NCBI GenBank assembly: GCA_026193295.1
Contig: JAPHSB010000049.1
Location: 1 to 7,071 of the forward strand
Direction of reading: 5' to 3'
DNA: 7,071 nt
From: Lysobacterales bacterium
GTDB lineage: Bacteria > Pseudomonadota > Gammaproteobacteria > Xanthomonadales > SZUA-36
Shown one piece after another: positions 1-6,447 of the stretch. The notes under the pieces were generated by a model. The model was not told where the DNA came from and made no database searches. It saw only the letters and a program-made list of their open reading frames with translations. Each line of letters starts with the position of its first letter. The first letter of the stretch is position 1. Both the position numbers and the translations under genes were made by a program.

Positions 1-1015
1 GGAAACCATCCACGCCCATCTCCCGGTGCCAGAACCTGAGGCTGTCCAGGACGAGGCTTTGGACCACCGGGCTGTCTGCGTCCAGCGTGTTGCCGCAGCC
101 GGTGTCGTTGACGTACTGCCCCGGTGCACCGGGCTCGGTGCGGTAGTAGGCGAGGTTGTCGATCCCGCGAAAACTCAGGCTGGGTCCCTGTTGCCCGCCT
201 TCCCCACTGTGGTTGTAGGCGACGTCCAGGATGACCTCGATGCCGGCGTCATGGATCGCATGCACCATGTCGCGAAACTCAGCCAGCCCATCATTCTGAG
301 CGAGACGTGCATCCGGTACGAAAAACTGGATCGAGTTGTAACCCCACAGATTGCGCAATCCGCGCTTGGCCAGGAAGTCCTCGTCGATCATGGCGAACAC
401 GGGCATCAGTTCCAGAGACGTGATGCCGAGCGCCTTCAGGTAAGTCAGCACGCGGCCGTTGCTGAGCCCGCGCAATCGGCCCCGGTCCGCTGCAGGTACG
501 TCCGGATGGCGCATCGTGTATCCACGCACGTTCGCCTCGTAGAGGATCATGTCGGGCCACGGAACAGCCGGCCGCTGAAAGACGTGTCGACCCTCCGGCG
601 GGTCGACGACCGAGAGGGGAACGAAAGGCGCGCTATCCGCAGCGTTTGCCAGCCACTCGCCATTTCCGGCGGGACGCTGGTAATCGAACACGGCCGGCGC
701 CCAGCTGAAGCGCCCGTCGAGTCGGCGCGTCCAGGGATCGATCAGCAGCTTGGCGGGATTGTGGCGGAGACCCTGCTCAGGAGACCAGGCGCCATGCACG
801 CGGTAGCCGTAGCGCTGGCCGGCCTGGCAGCCCGGCAGGTAGCCGGACCAGATTCCATCCCGCTTATCGGGCAGGAAATGCGTCGCAACCTGGTTGCGGT
901 TCTCGTCGAACAGGCACAACTCGACGGCCTCGGCGGCGCCCGCATAAAGCGCGAAGTTGACGCCGTCGACATCACAGGTCGCGCCCAAGGCGCTTGACCG
1001 TCCGGTCAGGATCAT
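1..1015 (-). CDS. glgX: Glycogen debranching enzyme GlgX (isoamylase-type, GH13), N-terminal half; 3' end outside window
   Basis: Hydrolyses alpha-1,6 branch linkages of glycogen or limit dextrins in the cytoplasm. Translating the minus strand from the ATG at 1015 gives 338 residues with no stop before the window edge, about half of the usual 650-700 aa. Residues about 5-100 are the CBM48-like N-terminal domain (GATCDVDGVNFALY, VELCLFDENRNQ). YEANVRG lies at 159-165, the GlgX-typical NLWGYNSIQFF follows, and GH13 conserved region I is DVAYNH at 264-269. Further on, SLSFRGIDNLAYY matches the family. The last residues are GVDGF, the start of region II (family GVDGFRFD), so the nucleophilic Asp falls just off the window. 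The ATG overlaps the malQ stop as ATGA, which suggests translational coupling, and GxSxxLGAT begins right after it, as in family members. The pieces that distinguish GlgX from trehalose-linked TreX homologues are not decisive, but GlgX is the best name. Confidence 0.93.
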   Translation of the reverse strand, partial: MILTGRSSALGATCDVDGVNFALYAGAAEAVELCLFDENRNQVATHFLPDKRDGIWSGYLPGCQAGQRYGYRVHGAWSPEQGLRHNPAKLLIDPWTRRLDGRFSWAPAVFDYQRPAGNGEWLANAADSAPFVPLSVVDPPEGRHVFQRPAVPWPDMILYEANVRGYTMRHPDVPAADRGRLRGLSNGRVLTYLKALGITSLELMPVFAMIDEDFLAKRGLRNLWGYNSIQFFVPDARLAQNDGLAEFRDMVHAIHDAGIEVILDVAYNHSGEGGQQGPSLSFRGIDNLAYYRTEPGAPGQYVNDTGCGNTLDADSPVVQSLVLDSLRFWHREMGVDGF

Positions 1016-2544
1016 GCAGCGGAGTCTAGACGCTTACCCGGTATTCGTGAAGTGGCATGAACCTGCTCCCTGATCGCGGCAGCCAGCTCAGCACCCAGGT
1101 CTCCGTACTGCATGCGCCAGCGCCAATTGTTCGCGGTGGTCCCCGGCCGGTTCAACCGTGCAACTGAACCCAGGCCCAGGAAGTCCTGCATCGGGGCAAC
1201 GGCAATCGTCGAGCGGCTGGAGAAAGCCAGCCGGATCATGTCCTGGTGGATTGTGCCGGCAGTGCCGCCGGTGCGCTCGAGGGTAGTGGCGCGCGTAGAT
1301 TCGATTTCCTCCGGGGTGCGCGTGTCGTCACCGTTGCCGCGAAACCAGCCGGCTGTCGTGTCGTTGTCATGCGTCCCGGTGTAGCACACGCTGTTCACTT
1401 CGATCGAGTCAAAATCGAATTCAGGATCTCCGACCTCGAATTGCAGCACCACCATGCCGGGAATACCGTGGTCTTCGCGCAGGGCATCGACCTCTGGAGT
1501 GATCACACCGAGGTCCTCCGCCACGATCGGCAATTTTCCCAGTGTCTGCTCCAACGCCATGAAGAGGGCGTCGCCCGGCCCCGGAACCCACCTTCCGTCC
1601 TTGGCGGTTTCCGCCCCATACGGTACTGACCAGAACGATTCAAAACCACGGAAATGGTCGATTCGGACCAGATGGGCTTGCTGTGCCGCGTGACGGGTGC
1701 GCTCTATCCACCACTTGAACCCGCTTTGTTCGTGATAGGCCCAATCGTACAGCGGGTTCCCCCACAACTGGCCATCCTCGCTGAAATAGTCCGGAGGCAC
1801 ACCGGCGACATGAGAGGGCTTGCCGTCTCGGTCGAGCAGCAGCAGCTCCGGATGCGCCCAGGCATCGGCACTGTCCAACGCAATGTAAATCGGCATATCT
1901 CCGAACAGGCACACGTTGCGCTCGGTAGCGTATGACTTGAGTGCTTGCCATTGGCGGTCGAACAGAAACTGGATGAAGCAGATGCGCTCAATCTGCTTGC
2001 GGAACGCTTCCCGGGCCCCGCTCAGCGCGGCTTGCTCGCGGCGCTCATAACCCTTGTCCCATTCGGGCCAGGGGCGCTCGCCATGCACCGTCTTCAGCAC
2101 GCGAAAAAGGGCGTAGTCATCCAGCCAGCGATCGCTCGCACGATGCAGGAAGTCCTCGTATTCCGTTACCAGCCCGTTGCCTTTGCGCTCGCTGAAACGC
2201 TCGGCAGCCTTGGCGAGCAGAACGCGCTTCAGCGGGATCAGCCGGCCGTAATCCACGAAATCGCGAGGCAGTTCCCGCAGTGGCGCCAGCTCGGAAGCCT
2301 GCAACAGCCCCAGGCGTCGCAGCGGCTTCAGTCCGATCAGGTTCGCATTGCCGGCAAAGGCCGACAGCGGCTGGTAAGGAGAGTCGCCGTAAGCAGTCGG
2401 CCCAAGCGGCAGGAACTGCCATACGCCCATGCCCATCTCGACCAGCGTGTCAACAAACGTGGTGGCGCAGTCACCGATGTCGCCTATCCCATATTCGCAC
2501 GGCAAAGACGTAAGGTGCAGGCCGACGCCGGCCCGGCGGCCCAT
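1012..2544 (-). CDS. malQ: 4-alpha-glucanotransferase (amylomaltase) MalQ, GH77
   Basis: Transfers alpha-1,4-glucan segments between maltodextrins with release of glucose, in the cytoplasm; it supplies or recycles chains for glycogen metabolism with the downstream debranching enzyme. Family signatures are complete: AGVGLHLTSLP near the start, LGPTAYGDSPYQPLSAFAGN, region I FGDMPIYIALDSADAW, nucleophile Asp in VRIDHFRGFESFW, acid/base Glu in IVAEDLGVITPEV, and the transition-state Asp in GTHDNDTTAGW. From the start chosen here (510 aa) these are about D296, E343 and D393, very close to the Thermus amylomaltase numbering. The frame stays open upstream, with in-frame ATGs at 2589 (525 aa) and 2694 (560 aa). 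I prefer 2544 because homology begins at once with GRRAGVGLH and the extra 50 residues look non-homologous. No strong Shine-Dalgarno precedes 2544, while a GGAAG about 10 nt before 2589 keeps that start possible. The stop overlaps the glgX ATG. Confidence 0.95.
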   Translation of the reverse strand: MGRRAGVGLHLTSLPCEYGIGDIGDCATTFVDTLVEMGMGVWQFLPLGPTAYGDSPYQPLSAFAGNANLIGLKPLRRLGLLQASELAPLRELPRDFVDYGRLIPLKRVLLAKAAERFSERKGNGLVTEYEDFLHRASDRWLDDYALFRVLKTVHGERPWPEWDKGYERREQAALSGAREAFRKQIERICFIQFLFDRQWQALKSYATERNVCLFGDMPIYIALDSADAWAHPELLLLDRDGKPSHVAGVPPDYFSEDGQLWGNPLYDWAYHEQSGFKWWIERTRHAAQQAHLVRIDHFRGFESFWSVPYGAETAKDGRWVPGPGDALFMALEQTLGKLPIVAEDLGVITPEVDALREDHGIPGMVVLQFEVGDPEFDFDSIEVNSVCYTGTHDNDTTAGWFRGNGDDTRTPEEIESTRATTLERTGGTAGTIHQDMIRLAFSSRSTIAVAPMQDFLGLGSVARLNRPGTTANNWRWRMQYGDLGAELAAAIREQVHATSRIPGKRLDSAA

Positions 2545-2714
2545 GCTCAGGGCAACCGAGTCGCACTTGTTGTTCTGTTTGGCAGGCATCTGGCAGAGGC
2601 TTCCGTCGGCGGTTGTACGATGTATGGTTGAAGGCGCTATTTGAAACCGGATTGATTCATCCCGCAACTGCTCCCATGCCTCGGTGCTGTTCATGACGTG
2701 CTAGAGTTTGATCC
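2545..2714. promoter_or_regulatory. Divergent malQ / crcB intergenic control region
   Basis: If malQ starts at 2544, about 170 bases separate the two divergent genes and must hold both promoters or their 5' leaders. If malQ starts at 2694, only 20 bases remain, too few for two promoters, so the control elements would then lie inside the malQ reading frame. The stretch is less GC-rich than its flanks around 2610-2660. I see only weak sigma70-like hexamers (for example TTGTAC at 2613-2618 and TTGAAG at 2628-2633 on the plus strand), none with a convincing partner at 16-18 bases. I do not see the conserved core of a fluoride riboswitch. Confidence 0.4.
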
Positions 2715-3104
2715 ATGCAATTCCTGCTTCCATTCCTGCTGGTCGGCCTCGGCAGCATGTTCGGAGGGGTCAGCCGTTACGGCATGACCCTGCTGACGCA
2801 GAACGTCTCTGCCTTCAGCCTGCCCTACGGGACCCTGGTTTCGAACCTGGCCGGCTGCCTGGTCATTGGCCTGATCGCCGGTTTTTCGGGCCGGTCGGAA
2901 CTGCTCTCGACCGAAATGCGCCTGCTGCTGGCCACCGGTTTCTGCGGCGGCTTCACGACGATGTCGTCTTTCATCTACGAACTGGGCCAGTTCGTGCAGG
3001 ACAAGGAGTACTTTTTCGCATCCACGTATTTTGTCGCCACGCTGGCCGGGGCCGGCCTGGCCTTCGCGCTGGGATTAATGATCAGCGCATCGATGATGAG
3101 GTGA
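2715..3104 (+). CDS. crcB: Fluoride ion channel CrcB/FluC
   Basis: Small inner-membrane channel that lets fluoride leave the cytoplasm; family members work as antiparallel (dual-topology) dimers. The 129 aa length is typical. Four hydrophobic segments lie at about 3-27, 38-57, 68-91 and 103-126. Signatures seen: GGVSRYG (17-23) in TM1, LVSNLAGCLVIG with the pore Asn44 in TM2, and GFCGGFTTMSSF (75-86), the broken TM3 helix that holds the central sodium site and the Phe-box. One of the two Phe-box positions is Met83 where many homologues have Phe; Phe86 is retained. The start ATG at 2715 is preceded only by a weak GAG-containing site (CTAGAG), but it sits directly before the first helix, so a different start is unlikely. 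It is followed after three bases by the DUF190 gene and is almost certainly co-transcribed with it. A single crcB here implies a homodimer. Confidence 0.95.
   Translation: MQFLLPFLLVGLGSMFGGVSRYGMTLLTQNVSAFSLPYGTLVSNLAGCLVIGLIAGFSGRSELLSTEMRLLLATGFCGGFTTMSSFIYELGQFVQDKEYFFASTYFVATLAGAGLAFALGLMISASMMR
3098..3104 (+). promoter_or_regulatory. Ribosome binding site of the DUF190 gene, overlapping the crcB stop
   Basis: GAGGTGA is a close match to the anti-Shine-Dalgarno sequence and lies three bases before the ATG at 3108 (six from its GAGG core). Its last three bases are the crcB TGA stop, so terminating ribosomes sit on the initiation site, favouring coupled translation. Confidence 0.75.
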
Positions 3105-3107
3105 ACC

Positions 3108-3461
3108 ATGGAGATTAGCGGGCAGGCCGTACTGTTGCGGGTGTTCATCGGCGAGAGCGACAAGCTCGGCCACCTGCCGTTGTACGAGGCTATCGTCAGG
3201 GAGGCCCGCGATGCGGGGCTCGCAGGGGCGACCGTGCTCAAAGGCGTGCTGGGCTATGGCGCCACCGCCCGTATCCGCACCACCAAGATCCTGGACCTCT
3301 CCGCCGACCTCTCGCTGGTGGTGGAAATCGTCGACGAGGAATCGAAGGTGGCGAAATTCCGGCGCCGCCTGTCCGAACTTTTCGAGGAGGCCAATTGCGG
3401 CGGACTGGTCACGCTGGAAAACATCCGCGTGGTCCACTACGTGCCGGAGAAAACCGGCTGA
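3108..3461 (+). CDS. DUF190 family PII-like protein (COG1993 type)
   Basis: A 117 aa soluble cytoplasmic protein with no signal peptide or membrane segment. It has the DUF190 hallmarks: LLRVFIGESDK (9-19), then HLPLYEAIVREARDAGLAGA (22-41), VLKGVLGYGATARIRTTKIL (43-62) and a C-terminal part with LSLVVEIVDEESKVAKF (68-84) and VTLENIRVVHYVP (101-113). DUF190 proteins have a ferredoxin-like fold and form trimers related to PII/CutA proteins, which is established for the family; the ligand is not. The gene follows crcB by three bases with a good ribosome binding site, and crcB-DUF190 neighbourhoods recur in many bacteria, so a role in sensing or modulating fluoride export is a fair inference rather than something shown by the sequence. 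Length and both ends are normal. The stop codon lies in the loop of a perfect hairpin. Confidence 0.93.
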   Translation: MEISGQAVLLRVFIGESDKLGHLPLYEAIVREARDAGLAGATVLKGVLGYGATARIRTTKILDLSADLSLVVEIVDEESKVAKFRRRLSELFEEANCGGLVTLENIRVVHYVPEKTG

Positions 3462-3469
3462 CGCCGGTT
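3452..3469. terminator. Perfect hairpin at the convergent junction, possible bidirectional terminator
   Basis: AACCGGC (3452-3458) and GCCGGTT (3463-3469) form a 7-bp perfect stem with a TGAC loop that contains the DUF190 stop codon. Read on the minus strand the stem starts 16 bases past the lipoprotein stop and ends in TTTTC, resembling a weak intrinsic terminator for the minus-strand operon. On the plus strand no T-tract follows (GCCTATCTTC), so termination of the crcB unit here would be inefficient or need another factor. Confidence 0.5.
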
Positions 3470-3485
3470 GCCTATCTTCAGGCTG

Positions 3486-4496
3486 TCATTCCGCTGCTGC
3501 CGGGGCTTCCGCCACGCGGACGAAAAACAGCGAGCCGCCGCTGCTCTCGTCACGCCAGCTCAGGACCAGTTGTCCGGCCACGAAGGAGTATTGGGCCAGG
3601 CCCTCGAGCGCCTGCGCGTAACGCTGCTCCCACTCCATCAAGGGTGGTTGGCACATCATCCGCGTCATGGCCATCGGCCCGGCCAGCGACAGGTCCCCGG
3701 GCATGTCGCCCGCTGTCACGCTGCCCGTGTAGCGATTACAGGCCGCTCTGCCGGAAATGACTCCTTCGGCGAATTGTGCGGTGATCTCCACGTCATCCGG
3801 CACCGCCTCGTCCGCGCCGAACCGCACCAGCTTCCACTCACCTGCCAGGTCGGCCAGTGACATCCTGCCGAGGTCCTCGGTCGAGGTTTCGGTCATCGTA
3901 TCGCCCTCCAGCTCAAAGGTCCGCCGCATTTTCTGTCCCGGGCAACAGGCGGCGTCTTGCGGGCCCGCCTGCACGGTCTCGACCGCCACCCGGCCGTCTT
4001 CGAGCGCAGCCGAGCGGATCTTGACGCGATCGCCCAACGGGGCGGTGGCGCGGTTGACCGCGGCGCCGGTGGCGTCCCGATCGAGCACCGCCAGGTAATC
4101 GAAGGTGCCCGACCCACCGGTGCTGATCCACAGCAGGACCACGCTTTCCTCGGCGGCATCGCCGTCGAGATCGCCGCTGAGCAGGAAGTCTTCGGCCAGG
4201 CCGGCCCGCGGGGCTGAAGCGCCACCCTCTGCGTACGGCTCACCTTCCCAAGTGCCGTCACGCAACACGACTGCCTCGTCGAACACGCCCGTGTACTCGG
4301 CGTTAGCGGCCTCCTGCCACGATGGCGCCGCCTGGGCGGCCGGAGACGGCGTGGCCGGCTCCGCCACGGGTGCCGCAGAGGTCGGCTCGGCCGCCGCAGT
4401 CGGTCGGTCCTTTCCACCTTCCCGCGGCCCACAGGCCGACAGGGCCAGAACCGACAGCGCCAGGATCAGAAAACGAAATTTCAGTCGCTCGCTCAT
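3486..4496 (-). CDS. Lipoprotein with C-terminal META (HslJ-like) domain
   Basis: A 336 aa predicted lipoprotein. The N-terminus MSERLKFRF plus a hydrophobic stretch ends in a lipobox LSAC with the lipidated Cys at 22; Gly follows, not the inner-membrane retention Asp, so outer-membrane sorting is expected. An Ala/Pro-rich linker spans about 32-60. The middle domain (about 65-205) has SGDLDGDAAEE, an Asp-rich loop like FG-GAP or calcium-binding turns, then a GGSGTFDYLAVLDRD segment and a vicinal Cys pair at 184-185 (DAACCPGQ). The C-terminal META domain (about 216-327) shows LAGEWKLVRF, ISGRAACNRYTGS, a TRMMCQPPLMEWEQRY block and a final LSWRDE; Cys253 and Cys282 are the paired cysteines common in this domain. 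META domains occur in HslJ and other periplasmic proteins; their biochemical role is not settled. The start at 4496 is chosen over the upstream in-frame ATGs at 4511 and 4535 because GGAG lies eight bases before it and the signal peptide then has normal length. It lies 35 bases after the SDR gene on the same strand. Confidence 0.88.
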   Translation of the reverse strand: MSERLKFRFLILALSVLALSACGPREGGKDRPTAAAEPTSAAPVAEPATPSPAAQAAPSWQEAANAEYTGVFDEAVVLRDGTWEGEPYAEGGASAPRAGLAEDFLLSGDLDGDAAEESVVLLWISTGGSGTFDYLAVLDRDATGAAVNRATAPLGDRVKIRSAALEDGRVAVETVQAGPQDAACCPGQKMRRTFELEGDTMTETSTEDLGRMSLADLAGEWKLVRFGADEAVPDDVEITAQFAEGVISGRAACNRYTGSVTAGDMPGDLSLAGPMAMTRMMCQPPLMEWEQRYAQALEGLAQYSFVAGQLVLSWRDESSGGSLFFVRVAEAPAAAE

Positions 4497-4504
4497 ACAT
4501 TGCA

Positions 4505-4508
4505 CTCC
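4505..4508 (-). promoter_or_regulatory. Ribosome binding site that fixes the lipoprotein start
   Basis: On the minus strand GGAG lies eight bases upstream of the ATG at 4496. The alternative ATGs at 4511 and 4535 would add 5 or 13 residues before the signal peptide; the 4511 start has only GAAGGA close by. The site therefore supports the MSERLKF start. Confidence 0.65.
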
Positions 4509-4531
4509 CATTTTTCCTTCAAAGCCTGCAT

Positions 4532-5287
4532 TCACCAGATGGATCCCAGCGCCACGGTGATCGCTTCGCCACTGACGCCGCTGGCCTCCTCGGAAGCCAG
4601 GAAGGCGATGACCTCGGCCACTTCCAGCGGTGTTACGACCCGCCCTGGCGGATAGATTTTGCCGCGCTCGGCCCAGATCTCTTCCACGGTCAGGCCGCGC
4701 TGCTCCGCCTCGGCCCGCGCCGAGCGCTCGGCCATTTCGGTGCGCACCCAGCCGGGCAATACCGCGTTCGACGTCACGTTGTGCGGGCCCGCGTCCTGCG
4801 CCACCGAGCGCATCAGGCCCAGCAGGCCGTGCTTCGAACAGTTGTAGGCCGAGCCCGCGAACTCCGCCACCTGCCCGGCCGTGGAACTGGTGTAGACCAG
4901 GCGCCCGTAACCCCGCTTAACCATGCCGGCCGTGACCAGCCGCGAAAGGTGAAACGGCCCGTCCAGGTTGATGCGCATCGTCGTTTCCCAAACCTCGGGA
5001 TCCTGCTCCCAGATCACGCGCTCGTGGGCCGAGCCGATGCCGTGGTTGCAGATCAGGATGTCCACCGGCCCCAGGCGCTGTTCGGTGGCGGCGACGGCCT
5101 GCTCGCAGCCCTCGAGCGTGCCCAGGTCGGCCGCCGCGTAATCGAGACCGAGCGCGGCCAGCTCGCTTGCGCTGCGAGCGACCGCCATCACGCGGGCGCC
5201 GCGTGCCGCCAGCAGCTCCGCCGCCACCTTGCCGATGCCCCTGCCGGCCCCCGTCACCAGCGCTACGCGTCCCTCAACTCCCGCCAT
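4532..5287 (-). CDS. SDR family NAD(P)-dependent oxidoreductase
   Basis: A classical short-chain dehydrogenase/reductase, 251 aa, cytoplasmic, expected to interconvert a secondary alcohol and a ketone. Visible motifs: the dinucleotide site TGAGRGIG (12-19), a divergent NNAG element CNHG (80-83), and the catalytic tetrad Asn107, Ser135, Tyr148 and Lys152 (INLDG, YTSST, AYNCSK). PGWVRTEM follows at 178-185. No acidic residue is obvious at the end of strand 2 (VMAVARSAS, with an Arg), a pattern that leans to NADP(H), but this is weak. The C-terminus reads GEAITVALGSIW where most relatives have ITVDGG, so the dimer/tetramer tail is unusual. The ATG at 5287 has GGGAG about 10 bases upstream. It follows the Rieske gene by 35 bases and is probably in the same transcript, suggesting that it oxidises a hydroxylated product of that enzyme or a later intermediate. 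Substrate cannot be read from sequence; the FabG annotation is less likely given the operon context. Confidence 0.92.
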   Translation of the reverse strand: MAGVEGRVALVTGAGRGIGKVAAELLAARGARVMAVARSASELAALGLDYAAADLGTLEGCEQAVAATEQRLGPVDILICNHGIGSAHERVIWEQDPEVWETTMRINLDGPFHLSRLVTAGMVKRGYGRLVYTSSTAGQVAEFAGSAYNCSKHGLLGLMRSVAQDAGPHNVTSNAVLPGWVRTEMAERSARAEAEQRGLTVEEIWAERGKIYPPGRVVTPLEVAEVIAFLASEEASGVSGEAITVALGSIW

Positions 5288-5322
5288 GGTTTCCGTTCTC
5301 CCTTACGCCCAAGCTGCCGGGC

Positions 5323-6441
5323 TCACTCGCCCAGCCGCTGCCGCACCCACTGCTCGAACCCGTGGACATAGTCCTCGACTTCCAGCAGCACGCCCCGCTG
5401 GTGCCGAGCGCAGCGAATGCCCTTCTGGTTCAGCTCGCAGACACGGGCATCCTCGGTCACCACCTGGCTGCCGAAGGCAACCAGGCGTTTCACGTCCAGC
5501 GCCGGGTGGTCCAGCAGGTCACGGTGCACGTACCAGTCGACGATCAACTCGGTTTGCTCCGTGCCAAGCGGCAGCACCCGCACCGTCCGCACATAATCGA
5601 CGTGGGCCACCAGGAACATCGTGGGCGCCCAGGTCGCGAAGGTCATGCCGCGCTCGGCATCTTCCTTGCCGAGGCCATCGAACCACGGCAGATCCGTGCC
5701 GCCGTCGGTCGACCAGGTCACGGCGCCGGGCCGCAGCATGGCATGTGGCCTTTGCGGGTCCGGTTCCTGTCCGGCGTCCGCGTAGTCCATGAAGCCGGTG
5801 CGGTAGATGGGGACCAGCCGGCACAGGTCTGGATGCACCCCGGGGCAGTGGTAGCATTCCAGGTAGTTCTCCCAGAAGATCTTCCAGTTGCAGGCCAGCC
5901 GCTGCGTCTCCCGGTGGACCCGGCGTAGCTCTTCCAGCGGCCAGGCCGCCACGTGGCCGGACTCTTCGGCCAGCGCCTCCTGCAGGCTGGAGCGCGGCTC
6001 CGCGGCCAGGTTGACGAATACGAACCCTCGCCAGCTGTCCAGGGCCACGCGGTACAGCGAAAAGTCTTCCAGGCGGACACCGTCCCTCTCGGTGGTGCGC
6101 GGAGCCCGCTCGAGCTCACCCGTCAAAGCGTAGGTCCAGGCATGGTAGGGGCAGACGATGCGCCCGTTGCTGAAAGTGCCCGACTGCGCCTCGCACAGCG
6201 CCGAGCCACGGTGCCGGCAGGTGTTGTGAAAGGCGTGAAGTGCGCCGTCGCCGGCCCGCGTCACAATGATCTGTTCGTCGCCGATGTCCACGCGCTGGAA
6301 GTCGCCGGTTGCCGGCCAGTCCTCCTCGCGCCCCAGGCACAGCCACTCCCGGTACCAGATAGCCCGTAACTCCCGCCGGTACTGGTCGGGATCATAAAAC
6401 CAGCTTGCAGGCAGCGTTTCCCGGTACGGTTGAGCTTTCAT
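5323..6441 (-). CDS. Rieske non-heme iron oxygenase, alpha (catalytic) subunit
   Basis: A 372 aa oxygenase component that would use electrons from a separate reductase to hydroxylate or demethylate a small organic substrate. The Rieske [2Fe-2S] site is complete: Cys75-x-His77 in CRHRGS and Cys97-x2-His100 in CPYHAW. The mononuclear iron ligands are His198 and His203 in ECYHCPGVHP and Asp331 in EDARVCELNQKG. The residue that bridges the two metal centres between subunits is Glu195 (ENYLECYH), where ring-hydroxylating dioxygenases such as naphthalene dioxygenase have Asp. The Glu form is known from carnitine oxygenase CntA and is typical of the branch with betaine-type substrates, so a quaternary amine or related substrate is possible but not shown. 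The start MKAQPYRETLP is six bases after the stop of the upstream dehydrogenase gene, with no clear Shine-Dalgarno, suggesting coupling. No beta subunit, ferredoxin or reductase gene is in the window; a homotrimeric alpha-only enzyme is likely. Confidence 0.93.
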   Translation of the reverse strand: MKAQPYRETLPASWFYDPDQYRRELRAIWYREWLCLGREEDWPATGDFQRVDIGDEQIIVTRAGDGALHAFHNTCRHRGSALCEAQSGTFSNGRIVCPYHAWTYALTGELERAPRTTERDGVRLEDFSLYRVALDSWRGFVFVNLAAEPRSSLQEALAEESGHVAAWPLEELRRVHRETQRLACNWKIFWENYLECYHCPGVHPDLCRLVPIYRTGFMDYADAGQEPDPQRPHAMLRPGAVTWSTDGGTDLPWFDGLGKEDAERGMTFATWAPTMFLVAHVDYVRTVRVLPLGTEQTELIVDWYVHRDLLDHPALDVKRLVAFGSQVVTEDARVCELNQKGIRCARHQRGVLLEVEDYVHGFEQWVRQRLGE

Positions 6442-6447
6442 GATGGT

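Noticed and set aside
26..997. Long plus-strand open frame of 323 codons
   Set aside because: It lies opposite the clear GlgX coding frame, whose translation shows family motifs throughout; the plus-strand product has no recognisable motif and is a high-GC shadow.
1945..2631. Plus-strand open frame of 228 codons antisense to malQ
   Set aside because: It is the complement of conserved MalQ sequence and shows no domain of its own.
2600..2714. Fluoride riboswitch upstream of crcB
   Set aside because: I looked for the conserved GGCGATGG-like core and its pseudoknot partner and did not find them; an Infernal search with the crcB motif would settle it.
5288..5322. Terminator between the Rieske and SDR genes
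   Set aside because: Only a 4-bp GCCC/GGGC pairing is visible and no T-tract follows; the genes look co-transcribed.
4322..5371. Plus-strand open frame of 349 codons antisense to the lipoprotein and SDR genes
   Set aside because: It spans parts of two well-supported minus-strand genes and their spacer and has His/Arg/Pro-rich composition typical of antisense frames.
5167..5928. Plus-strand open frame of 253 codons antisense to the Rieske gene
   Set aside because: The minus strand carries all Rieske and iron-site residues; the plus product has no motif.
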